59,396 nucleotides of DNA, taken from NCBI GenBank assembly GCA_947629385.1, contig CANRDO010000015.1:1-59396 (forward strand), given 5' to 3'. Position numbers and translations under genes: made by a program. This stretch comes from an uncultured Lachnospiraceae bacterium (GTDB taxonomy: Bacteria; Bacillota; Clostridia; Lachnospirales; Lachnospiraceae). This document shows positions 16,830-25,345 of the stretch, piece after piece (position 1 is the first letter of the stretch; every line of letters starts with the position of its first letter). The notes under the pieces were generated by a model that saw only the letters and a program-made list of their open reading frames with translations, did not search any database and was not told where the DNA came from.

Positions 16830-18377
16830 ATGAGAAGAAGGACGAAAAGGGTCTTAGGGCCGGTGCTCGGCGCGGCGGTGTTTGCGCTTGGCGCGATGGG
16901 AATGACGGCTCACGCGGAGAAGGGATATACCTACTGCTATGATTACTGGGGCGATGTACAGTATTCGCCGGACGCCTACGAGACGGTAGACGTGCTTACG
17001 TCGGAGGAGCTTGGTCTGGACGTGAAGCTGAGCTCGCCGCAGGGGATGTTTGTGTCGGGAAAATACATCTATGTGTGCGACACGGGCAACAACCGCATCC
17101 TCGAGTTTGAGAGGGACGATACGGACACGATCAGGCTTGTGCGCCAGATCGACAGCATCCAGGGCGATACGGATGTGAAGTCCTTCAACTCCCCGACGGA
17201 TGTGGCGATCGGCGAGGACGGCTGTATGTATGTGGCGGATATGAACAACAACCGTGTGGTGAAGCTGGACATGGACGCCAACTATATCATGGAATTCACG
17301 AAGCCGGACGACGTGACCTTCGATCAGTCGATCAGCTTTATCCCGACGAAGCTTGCGGTCGATACGGCGGGCAGGGTCTACTGCATCGCGACTAACGTCA
17401 ACAAGGGTCTGCTCAAATACGAGAACGACGGCACGTTTGCCGGCTACATCGGCGCCACGCCTGTCACCTACGACTGGATCGACTATATCTGGAAGCGCCT
17501 GGCGACACAGGAGCAGAGGGCGAAGATGGAGAACTTCGTCCCCACGGAGTACGACAATATCTATATGGATTACGAGGGCTTTATCTACGCCTGCACCTCG
17601 AACGTGAGCGAGGAGGAGGTCGACGCAGGTTCGGCGACGCCGATCCGCAGGCTGAACATGCTCGGGAGCGATATCCTCGTGCGCAACGGAGAATGGCCGG
17701 TGGCGGGCGATCTGTATATCGGGTCGGGCGGCGGCTACTCGGGACCTTCGCTTTTCACGGATATCACGGCGATGGACAACGACGTGTATATCGGCCTTGA
17801 CCGGATGCGCGGCAGACTTTTCGCTTACGACGACCAGGGCAGGATGCTGTACTGCTTCGGCGGAAACGGAAGCATGAACGGATACTTCAAGCAGCCTGCG
17901 GCTATCGAGCATATGGGGCACGATCTGCTCGTGCTTGACGCGCTGGACTGCAGCATCACGCTGTTCACGCCTACCGAGTACGGCAGTCTGATCTTTGACG
18001 CGATCGAGCAGTTCCAGGACGGCTTCTACGAGGAGTCGGGAGAGAGCTGGCAGTCGGTCATGGACTTAAACGGCAACTACGACATGGCATATATCGGCAT
18101 CGGCCGTTCGCTTCTGAGGCAGAAGAAATATCATGAGGCGATGGATTATTTCCGGCTGAAATACGACGAGGACAATTATTCCAAGGCATACAAGCAGTAC
18201 CGGAAAGAGTGGGTTGAGGATCACATTGTTCCGATCATAGTGATCGTCCTGCTTCTGCTTACTGTGCCGCTTCTGGTCGGCAGGATCCGTAAGACCAAAC
18301 AGGAGATCGACCGGGCGGACATCTTCAAGCCAGGAATGATCGGAAATCCCGAAGCAGGAGATGGGAGGCAGCAATGA
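16830..18377 (+). CDS. Secreted NHL-type beta-propeller with C-terminal membrane anchor
   Basis: 515 residues. A signal peptide (to about residue 30, MTAHAEKG) leads into NHL-like blades: VCDTGNNRILEFERD, DVAIGEDGCMYVADMNNNRV and further copies to about 375. Residues about 390-460 look like helical TPR-type repeats (AYIGIGRSLLRQKKYHEAM). A single TM helix (VPIIVIVLLLLTVPLLVG) is followed by a basic cytoplasmic tail. The propeller therefore faces outside. It may bind sugar, chaperone the cassette 2 binding protein, or sense; no catalytic residues are recognisable. ATG 16830 is preferred over the in-frame TTG at 16815. The stop overlaps the Yip1-like start as ATGA. Confidence 0.82.
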   Translation: MRRRTKRVLGPVLGAAVFALGAMGMTAHAEKGYTYCYDYWGDVQYSPDAYETVDVLTSEELGLDVKLSSPQGMFVSGKYIYVCDTGNNRILEFERDDTDTIRLVRQIDSIQGDTDVKSFNSPTDVAIGEDGCMYVADMNNNRVVKLDMDANYIMEFTKPDDVTFDQSISFIPTKLAVDTAGRVYCIATNVNKGLLKYENDGTFAGYIGATPVTYDWIDYIWKRLATQEQRAKMENFVPTEYDNIYMDYEGFIYACTSNVSEEEVDAGSATPIRRLNMLGSDILVRNGEWPVAGDLYIGSGGGYSGPSLFTDITAMDNDVYIGLDRMRGRLFAYDDQGRMLYCFGGNGSMNGYFKQPAAIEHMGHDLLVLDALDCSITLFTPTEYGSLIFDAIEQFQDGFYEESGESWQSVMDLNGNYDMAYIGIGRSLLRQKKYHEAMDYFRLKYDEDNYSKAYKQYRKEWVEDHIVPIIVIVLLLLTVPLLVGRIRKTKQEIDRADIFKPGMIGNPEAGDGRQQ

Positions 18378-19030
18378 CAGCTTCAGCGAAAAGAAAAGAA
18401 AAATTTCAAAATTACATAAGCTCCCTGAAGTTTTCGCTCTACTGCATCACCCATCCGTTTGACGGTTTCTGGGATCTGACGCACGAGAAGCGGGGAAGCA
18501 TCGCGGCCGCGAATACGATCCTGATCCTCACGCTGCTGGCGCGGATCCTGAAGCTTCAGTTCACGAGCTTCATCTTCATAAGGGTGTACTGGCCGGAGAT
18601 CAATATTTTCCTGTATATCGCGAGCGTTGTGTTTCCGCTCGGGCTGTGGACCATCTGTAACTGGGGACTGACTACGCTGTTTGACGGAAAGGGAAGGCTT
18701 TCGCAGGTGTACATGGCGACCTGCTACGGGATGACCCCATATCCGCTGATCCAGTTCCCGCTGATCATCTTCAGCCATTTTGTGACGGTGGACGAGGCGG
18801 AGTTCTACGTGGTCTTAAGCGCGCTCTCGCTTGTGTGGGCGGCGGCGCTGATCCTGGTCGCCATGTCGCAGATCCACGAGTACAAGATGAGCCAGACGAT
18901 CGTGGCCGTCATTGCGACCGGGTTCGGTATGCTTGTGATGATCTTCATCCTCCTGCTGTTCTTCAGCATGATCAGCCAGGGCGTGGCGTACTTTATCTCG
19001 ATCGGCAAGGAGATTCTATTCCGGATATGA
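18374..19030 (+). CDS. Yip1-family membrane protein
   Basis: 218 residues, five predicted TM helices. The N-terminus has the common Yip1-type opening in which a soluble helix contains ITHPFDGFWDLTHEKRGS before the first TM. Later helices contain GLWTICNWGLTTLFDGKG and ATCYGMTPYPLIQFP, both typical. The bacterial function is unknown. In Firmicutes such proteins recur next to sugar ABC permeases and DUF5696-like proteins, as seen here, suggesting assembly or quality control of that importer (inference). Translation is coupled to the propeller gene by a 4-base overlap. Confidence 0.8.
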   Translation: MTASAKRKEKFQNYISSLKFSLYCITHPFDGFWDLTHEKRGSIAAANTILILTLLARILKLQFTSFIFIRVYWPEINIFLYIASVVFPLGLWTICNWGLTTLFDGKGRLSQVYMATCYGMTPYPLIQFPLIIFSHFVTVDEAEFYVVLSALSLVWAAALILVAMSQIHEYKMSQTIVAVIATGFGMLVMIFILLLFFSMISQGVAYFISIGKEILFRI

Positions 19031-19114
19031 TGCCGGTGCGGAAATAAAGCGCGATCCGTGGGCATGTACAGATTAGGGACAGCGAAGAGGCTGGATAGTT
19101 AGGAGAGACAGGAT

Positions 19115-21676
19115 ATGAAGTCTTCGATAGGAAAGATAATCAAAAAAATGGCGGGGCCGGTCATCGTTCTGGCGCTCATCCTTGCAGTCGCACTGGTTAT
19201 GAAGTTCTACAAGCCGGCGGAGGAAGAGCCGCAGGTGATCGAGACAAAGACTTATTCGGGCGATGTGAAGACGGCCGTTCTGGAGAACGACGACCTTCTC
19301 TTTGAGATGGATCCGGACACCACGCAGTTCACTGTGACGGATAAGAAGAACGACAAGGTGTGGTACTCCAATCCGCCGGAGGCAGACAAGGATCCGCTGG
19401 CGCTCAAGCTGGACAAATCCCAGCTGAAATCTACGCTGCTGCTCACCTACAGCACGACGAACGGCGTGGATACCCTGTTCAACAATTTTGACTACAGCAT
19501 CGACGCGGGCACCTACGAGATCGAGCAGGGCGAGGACTATATAAAAGTATACTACTCGATCGGCAAATTCGAGGAGACCTTTGTGATCCCGACGACCCTG
19601 TCCGTGGAGCGGATGGATGAGCTGACCGCCAACATGGACTCGAGTAAGGCCAAAAAGGTGCGGGGCTATTATAAGAAATACGACATCAACGATCTCGGCA
19701 GGAGGGACAACAAGGAAGAGCTGCTTGAGCTGTATCCGGGGCTTGCGGACGAACCCCTGTACGTCCTGAGGGATAAGGCGAGCGACAACGTAAAGCGCAT
19801 GATCGCCGAGGAGTTTGGAAAGGCGGGTTATACCTACGAGGATTACCTCGCGGACATGGGCGAGTCGGAGGAGGGTGAAGCCTCCGAACTTCCCGTATTC
19901 AACGTAAACGTCGTCTACCGTCTGGATGGCAATAAGCTGACGGTAGAGGTTCCGATGGAGGAGATCGAGTACCGCGAGAGCTACCCGATCTACTATCTGA
20001 CCGTTCTTCCCTACTTCGGTGCCGGAAGCACGGAAGACGAGGGCTATATGCTGGTGCCCGAGGGCGGCGGCGCGCTCATCAATTTCAACAACGGAAAGGT
20101 GGCGCAGAACAGCTACTACGCAAATCTGTACGGCTGGGATTACGCGCAGTACAGAGACGCGGTCGTGCATGAGACGAACACCTACTTCAACGCGTTTGGA
20201 ATTGCGCACGAGGGTTCCTCCTTTCTCTGTGTGCTTGAGGACGGCGCGCCCTATGCGGGCATCAATGCGGACATCAGCGGAAAGACCACCAGCTACAACT
20301 CGGTGTCGGCCCAGTATACCATGCTCCACAGAGAGGTGTACGAGATGGGCGACCGCTATGAAAGTAAGATCTACATGTACGAGGACGCGCTTCCGCAGGA
20401 GCCGCTCGTGCTGAGCTATTATTTCCTCGAATCCGACAGCTACGCGGATATGGCCGCGACCTACCGGAGCTATCTGCAGAGCGAGTTCGGAGAGCTCTTC
20501 GCGGAGAAGGACGACGCGCAGACCCCGACGGTGGTCGAGATCGTCGGCGCCGTGGATAAGGTGAGACAGGTCGCGGGCGTCCCGGTATCGAGGCCGCTGC
20601 CGCTCACCACCTTCGACGAGGCGAAAGACATCATCGGCGATCTTCTGGAGGAAGGCGTCGGGAATATGAGCGTGAAGCTGTCCGGCTGGTTCAACGGCGG
20701 CGTGCAGCAGAAGATCCTGAACAAAGTGAAGGTCATATCGGATCTGGGCGGAAAGAACGACCTGAAGGAGCTCGCCTCCTTCGCGAAGGAGAACGGCGTG
20801 GATCTGTACCTGAACGGAATCACCAATTACGCGTACGACAGCGGCATTCTCGACGGTTTCCTCACGTTCACCCAGGCGGCGCGCCTCGCGAGCAAGAAGG
20901 TGGCAGAGATCCATCCGTACAATACGGTGACATACAATGCGAGAGAGGGTCAGGAGCCGCATTATCTGCTCAAGGCTTCGCTGATCCCGAAGATGGTCGA
21001 CAAGCTTGTGAGCGCGGCGGACAAATACGGCGCGAACGTCTCCTTCGAGGACATCGGCGTCGACCTGAGTTCCGATTTCAATAAAAAGACTCCCGTGTCC
21101 AGGCAGAGCATGCTGAACACGCAGGTAGAGCAGATGGCGGAGATCCGGGACGGCGGCAAAAAGATCATGATCAACATGGGCAACAATTATGCCGTGGCGC
21201 ACAGCGACATCGTGACGAACATGAACCTGCGCGGCTCGGATTACACGATCCTCGACGCCTACGTTCCCGTCTATCAGATGGCGCTGCACGGCTATGTGGA
21301 TTACACCGGAGAGCCGCTGAACCTGACGCAGAATGAAGAGGAGGAGCTGCTTCTGTCGGCCGAGTACGGCGCGGGGCTTGCGTTCACCCTGATGGATGAG
21401 TCCGCGTTTACCCTGCAGAACACGCTCTATACGGAATATTTCGGAGCGGAGTACGATACCTGGCACGACCGTCTGGTGGAGACCTACAAGCGCTACGACA
21501 GCGAGCTCGGCCATACCTTCAGCCAGAAGATGACAGGCCACGAGAAGCTTTCGGAGACGCTCTCCTGCACGGAGTATGAGGACGGGACGAAGGTGTACGT
21601 GAACTATGGCTATGACGAGGCAAAGACGCCGGACGGAGAGACGCTTCCGGCAAGGGACTATCTGGTCGTGAGATGA
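19115..21676 (+). CDS. DUF5696-like extracellular protein
   Basis: 853 residues. One N-terminal TM helix (about 9-28) anchors a large outer domain. Residues 45-330 are beta-rich (FEMDPDTTQFTVTDKKNDKV, TYEIEQGEDYIKVYYSIG). The C-terminal half looks like a TIM-barrel of glycoside-hydrolase style (GVGNMSVKLSGWFNGG, VDLYLNGITNYAYDSG, VSFEDIGVDLSS, RGSDYTILDAYVPVYQM). I recall such proteins as DUF5696, of unknown function. The acidic residues in the barrel leave an enzymatic role open. Its place in cassette 2 suggests handling of the same glycan at the membrane surface. Confidence 0.72.
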   Translation: MKSSIGKIIKKMAGPVIVLALILAVALVMKFYKPAEEEPQVIETKTYSGDVKTAVLENDDLLFEMDPDTTQFTVTDKKNDKVWYSNPPEADKDPLALKLDKSQLKSTLLLTYSTTNGVDTLFNNFDYSIDAGTYEIEQGEDYIKVYYSIGKFEETFVIPTTLSVERMDELTANMDSSKAKKVRGYYKKYDINDLGRRDNKEELLELYPGLADEPLYVLRDKASDNVKRMIAEEFGKAGYTYEDYLADMGESEEGEASELPVFNVNVVYRLDGNKLTVEVPMEEIEYRESYPIYYLTVLPYFGAGSTEDEGYMLVPEGGGALINFNNGKVAQNSYYANLYGWDYAQYRDAVVHETNTYFNAFGIAHEGSSFLCVLEDGAPYAGINADISGKTTSYNSVSAQYTMLHREVYEMGDRYESKIYMYEDALPQEPLVLSYYFLESDSYADMAATYRSYLQSEFGELFAEKDDAQTPTVVEIVGAVDKVRQVAGVPVSRPLPLTTFDEAKDIIGDLLEEGVGNMSVKLSGWFNGGVQQKILNKVKVISDLGGKNDLKELASFAKENGVDLYLNGITNYAYDSGILDGFLTFTQAARLASKKVAEIHPYNTVTYNAREGQEPHYLLKASLIPKMVDKLVSAADKYGANVSFEDIGVDLSSDFNKKTPVSRQSMLNTQVEQMAEIRDGGKKIMINMGNNYAVAHSDIVTNMNLRGSDYTILDAYVPVYQMALHGYVDYTGEPLNLTQNEEEELLLSAEYGAGLAFTLMDESAFTLQNTLYTEYFGAEYDTWHDRLVETYKRYDSELGHTFSQKMTGHEKLSETLSCTEYEDGTKVYVNYGYDEAKTPDGETLPARDYLVVR

Positions 21677-21743
21677 CGGTTCCGGCTGCGGGCCACAAAG
21701 TGGACAGCGGCATTCAGATGTTCGAAGAGAAAGGATCTTGACT

Positions 21744-22649
21744 ATGAAGAAGCGCAAAAAATACGCAGGGCTTGAGAGGAGAAAGGCGATATCGGGATAC
21801 CTGTTTATCTCGCCGTTTATCATAGGCTTTCTGGCCTTTATGGTGGTTCCGCTGTGCCAGTCGCTCTACATGAGCTTCTGCAACGTGCAGGTGAGCCCGC
21901 AGGGTATCACGAATTCCTATATCGGTCTGGACAATTACATACAGGCCTTCACGGTCGACACCGAGTTCAACCGGCTGCTGGTGGAGGAGATCTCGAGGAT
22001 GTGCATCAACGCCGTCGCGATCATGGTGTTCAGCTTCTTCGTGGCGCTGATCCTCAACCAGAAATTCAAGGGCAGGGCGCTGGTGCGCGCGATCTTCTTT
22101 CTTCCCGTGATCCTCTCGTCGGGCGTGATCCTCGGCGTGGAGACAGACAACGCGCTGCTCGCGAGCGTGCAGAGCATGGTGGAGGAGACGACCAATGTGT
22201 CGAGCGTGAGCGATACCCTGCAGACGATCCTGATGACCTCGGGCGTGGGCGTCCGGGCCTTCGAAGTCGTGTTCGATATCGTGGACGGCATCTACGACGT
22301 CGCCATTGCCTCGGGCATCCAGATCATCATCTTCCTCTCCGGGCTGCAGACGATCTCCGACAGCATGTACGAGGCGGCGTCCATCGAGGGCTGTACGGCG
22401 TGGGAGAGCTTCTGGAAGATCACCTTCCCGATGGTGAGCCCGCTGTTCCTGGTGAACTGGGTCTATACAATCGTGGATTTCTGTATGCGGTCTGACAATG
22501 AGCTGATCGAGAAGATCAGCGAGCAGATGATCGCCTACATCAATTACGGCTTTGCCTCGGCGATGTCCTGGGTCTACTTTGTAGTGATACTCGCCATCAT
22601 AGGCGTCACCTCGCTGATCATCTCGAAGGGGGTATACTATTATGACTAA
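21744..22649 (+). CDS. Sugar ABC transporter permease (cassette 3)
   Basis: 301 residues with six TM helices. The N-terminus MKKRKKYAGLERRKAISGYL is typical of MalF/UgpA-like permeases, and the EAA motif is EAASIEGCTAWESFWKITFP. ATG 21744 follows AAAGGATCTTG; the in-frame TTG at 21738 is less likely. Its end overlaps the next permease by eight bases. It probably belongs to a second oligosaccharide importer of the same regulon. Confidence 0.9.
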   Translation: MKKRKKYAGLERRKAISGYLFISPFIIGFLAFMVVPLCQSLYMSFCNVQVSPQGITNSYIGLDNYIQAFTVDTEFNRLLVEEISRMCINAVAIMVFSFFVALILNQKFKGRALVRAIFFLPVILSSGVILGVETDNALLASVQSMVEETTNVSSVSDTLQTILMTSGVGVRAFEVVFDIVDGIYDVAIASGIQIIIFLSGLQTISDSMYEAASIEGCTAWESFWKITFPMVSPLFLVNWVYTIVDFCMRSDNELIEKISEQMIAYINYGFASAMSWVYFVVILAIIGVTSLIISKGVYYYD

Positions 22650-23649
22650 AGGCAAGGCAGCGAAGCCGGCGAAGAAAGGCTTCTGGGAACGAAATAAGCT
22701 GTCCGGGGGCTACCTTTTAAAGAGGACGATATCCGATATTGCGTTTAAGATCGCCCGCGCGGTGCTTCTGTTCGGGATGTGCTTTCTGATCCTGCAGCCG
22801 ATCCTGATGAAGATCTCTGTGAGCTTCATGGAGGAGCGCGATCTGTACAATCCGATGGTCATCTCCATCCCGGAGCACTTTACGACGGCGAATTATCAGC
22901 TGACGGCGCAGTTTATGACCTACGGGAAGTCGCTTGTCAATACGATCCTTGTTTCGCTGACGATCGCGCTGCTGCAGATCGCGGTGAGCACGCTGGTGGG
23001 CTACGGCTTCGCGCGGTTCAATTTCCCGTTCAAGAACTTCTGGTTTGCCTGCGTCATCCTTGTGATCGTGATCCCGCCGCAGACGATCTCCACATCGCTG
23101 CACCTGCATTTCCGCTATTTTGATATCTTCGGGATCTTCAAGGCGCTGACGGGAGAGGCCATCAACCTTCGCGGTTCGGTGCTTCCGTACTATCTGATGA
23201 GCGCGGGCTGCATGGGCTTGAAGAGCGGCCTGTATATCTACATGATACGGCAGTTCTTCCGGAACATCCCGAAGGAGCTGGAGGAGGCGGCCTACGTGGA
23301 CGGCTGCGGCACGCTGAAGACCTTCGTGCGCATCATGCTTCCGGACGCGAAGCCGATCCTGACGTCCTGCTTCCTGTTCTCTTTCGTGTGGCAGTGGACG
23401 GACAATTTCTATTCCAAGATGTTCCTGGGCAACATCAGCCTGCTCGCCAAGGAGCTCGCGGTCGTGGCGGACCGTATGGACGCCTGGGTCGTGAACACCT
23501 TAAAGATACCGGGCGGCGCCTCGGTGGGCTACACGAACTGTATCGTGTCGACCGGCACGCTGATGGTGATCGTGCCGCTGCTGATCCTGTACATCTTCGC
23601 GCAGAAGGGCTTCGTGGAGAGCATCAGCAGTTCGGGTATCAAGATGTAA
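22642..23649 (+). CDS. Sugar ABC transporter permease (cassette 3)
   Basis: 335 residues. A longer basic N-terminus (TKGKAAKPAKKGFWERNK) precedes the first TM; the EAA motif is EAAYVDGCGTLKTFVRIMLP and the C-terminus is QKGFVESISSSGIKM. It overlaps the previous permease by eight bases, so translation is coupled. In this cassette the binding-protein gene is last, the reverse of cassettes 1 and 2. Confidence 0.92.
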   Translation: MTKGKAAKPAKKGFWERNKLSGGYLLKRTISDIAFKIARAVLLFGMCFLILQPILMKISVSFMEERDLYNPMVISIPEHFTTANYQLTAQFMTYGKSLVNTILVSLTIALLQIAVSTLVGYGFARFNFPFKNFWFACVILVIVIPPQTISTSLHLHFRYFDIFGIFKALTGEAINLRGSVLPYYLMSAGCMGLKSGLYIYMIRQFFRNIPKELEEAAYVDGCGTLKTFVRIMLPDAKPILTSCFLFSFVWQWTDNFYSKMFLGNISLLAKELAVVADRMDAWVVNTLKIPGGASVGYTNCIVSTGTLMVIVPLLILYIFAQKGFVESISSSGIKM

Positions 23650-23654
23650 CCCTG

Positions 23655-23677
23655 ATATATAACACCGTGTTATATAT
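23655..23677. promoter_or_regulatory. Perfect 11-bp inverted repeat before the cassette 3 binding-protein gene
   Basis: ATATATAACAC (23655-23665) is followed by one base and its exact reverse complement GTGTTATATAT (23667-23677). It sits between the permease stop and the AAAGGAGG of the next gene. It could be a stabilising mRNA hairpin that raises binding-protein levels, or an operator for a dimeric regulator. There is no T-tract on the plus strand, so it is not a terminator in that direction. Confidence 0.6.
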
Positions 23678-23700
23678 ATACAAAAAAAGGAGGATGAAAC

Positions 23701-25152
23701 ATGAAAAGAAAAACCTTAAACAGAGTATTGACGGCTTCCATGGCCGCAGCGGTGGCGGCAAGCATGATGGGCGGCACTGTCTCTATGGCAGACGAAGGCG
23801 CCGGTGATGACGGCTATGTGGCGCTCACCGACGAGGACGGCAACGTCTATGATCTCGGCGGCATGGAGATCGTGATCCGCGACTGGTGGAGCACAGGCGA
23901 GGAGCCGGAGGCGACGGACGACTACGGCGAGGCGCGCCTGGACTACATCGACTGGGTGCAGGAGACCTACAACTTCAGCATCAAGCAGATCGCGATCAGC
24001 GACTGGGGTTCCACGCCGGAGGATTACCTCAACTACGTAACGTCGGGCGGCGATGATGAGAACTACGTATGGATCCTGAGATCCGGCCCGGAGTTCGTTT
24101 CCGCTATGGCGAGCGGCCTGATGTATGACCTGTCTACTCTGGACTGCCTGGACTTCTCGGAGGAGAAGTGGACGAGAAACGGCGTGCATGAGCTCTGCAC
24201 GAAGGGCGACGCGATCTACGGCTGCAGCCCGGCGATCCCTGAGCCGCGCGGAGGCATGTATTTCAACAAGAGACTGGTCGAGGAGGCCGGCATCAACCCG
24301 GACGACATCTACCAGTGGCAGAGAGACGGCGAGTGGACCTGGGATAAGTTTGAGGAGGTCTGCGAGCAGATCAATGCGGATACGGACAACGACGGCGTGA
24401 TCGACCGCTGGGCGATGGTATCGGATGAGTCCGAGATGAAGAATGAGGCCGTGTGGTCCAACAATGGTGAGTTCATCGGCATGGAAGACGGCAAGTATGT
24501 GAACAAGACCGAGTCCGAGGAGACTCTGACGGCTCTGAACTGGGCGCTTGACATGATGGCGAAGTACAACTACAAGCCGGAAGGCGCTGAGTGGGATTGG
24601 TGGAAGACCTCCTTCCCGGCTGGCGACGCGGCGTTCATGGTTGGCCAGGCATATCTTGCGGCGAACGAGCTGAAGGATATGGAAGACGACTTCGGTTTCG
24701 TCTGCTTCCCGATCGGACCGAGCGCGGATTACTACACAAACGTTTACACCGACAACATCTATGCGATCCCGGCGTGCTACGACGAGGAGAAGGCATGGAA
24801 GATCGCGTTCGCGCTTGACGCTTACACCGATCTGGTGCCGGGCTACGAGGATTACAACGACAGACTCAGCGGCTACTATGACACCTTCCGTGACATGGAG
24901 TCCGTGGACGATACGATTGAGATCCTCTGCAACAACGGCTTCACCACCTATCATGACATGATCCCGGGTCTGTCCTACGGCGAGCAGTTCCTGTGGAACG
25001 TGAACCCGGACAATCCTCCTGCAGCGGCGGCTGAGGCTGTGAGAAACCTGTGGCAGGGTTATCTGGACTATGCAAACGGCGATTCGGATGTGATGCCGGT
25101 AGAGACCGAGGCAGAGACGACTGCTGCGGAAACTGAGGCGGCGGCTGAGTAA
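23701..25152 (+). CDS. Extracellular sugar-binding protein (cassette 3)
   Basis: 483 residues. The signal peptide MKRKTLNRVLTASMAAAVAA ends near SMADEG with no lipobox Cys. The mature domain has binding-protein motifs (WILRSGPEFVSAMASGLMYD, YGCSPAIPEPRGGMYFNKRL, WTWDKFEEVCEQI, NTDNDGVIDRW-like). The tail is low complexity (VETEAETTAAETEAAAE), perhaps a spacer. The ribosome-binding site AAAGGAGG is strong and a perfect palindrome precedes it, which fits high expression. The protein presumably serves the two permeases encoded just upstream. Confidence 0.9.
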   Translation: MKRKTLNRVLTASMAAAVAASMMGGTVSMADEGAGDDGYVALTDEDGNVYDLGGMEIVIRDWWSTGEEPEATDDYGEARLDYIDWVQETYNFSIKQIAISDWGSTPEDYLNYVTSGGDDENYVWILRSGPEFVSAMASGLMYDLSTLDCLDFSEEKWTRNGVHELCTKGDAIYGCSPAIPEPRGGMYFNKRLVEEAGINPDDIYQWQRDGEWTWDKFEEVCEQINADTDNDGVIDRWAMVSDESEMKNEAVWSNNGEFIGMEDGKYVNKTESEETLTALNWALDMMAKYNYKPEGAEWDWWKTSFPAGDAAFMVGQAYLAANELKDMEDDFGFVCFPIGPSADYYTNVYTDNIYAIPACYDEEKAWKIAFALDAYTDLVPGYEDYNDRLSGYYDTFRDMESVDDTIEILCNNGFTTYHDMIPGLSYGEQFLWNVNPDNPPAAAAEAVRNLWQGYLDYANGDSDVMPVETEAETTAAETEAAAE

Positions 25153-25230
25153 TTATTCAGACCAGGCCGAAGCACTTGCGGCTGAGTAAGCGTGAGTGCT
25201 TGCCTGAACATCGAAAGTATGCTATCATCG

Positions 25231-25257
25231 AAAGAGGGGGAATGCTCCCCCTCTTTT
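25231..25257 (+). terminator. Rho-independent terminator after cassette 3
   Basis: AAAGAGGGGGA pairs with TCCCCCTCTTT around an ATGC loop, and the stem runs into a T-run. It separates the transport genes from the glycoside hydrolase genes. Confidence 0.93.
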
Positions 25258-25345
25258 GCAATAGGATGCAGATAAAATTGTTCGGGCGGGAGCCGTGCGT
25301 TTGCCGCGGAGCCGCCGAAAACATGGTTCGAAGGAGAAGCGTATT

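Noticed and set aside
19073..21823. Minus-strand open frame of about 916 codons
   Set aside because: Antisense shadow of the DUF5696-like gene with the same compositional bias and no recognisable motif.
8010..25152. A dedicated ATPase gene for the sugar importers
   Set aside because: No ABC signature LSGGQ or associated Walker motifs were found in any gene of the locus; a shared MsmX-type ATPase elsewhere is the likely solution.
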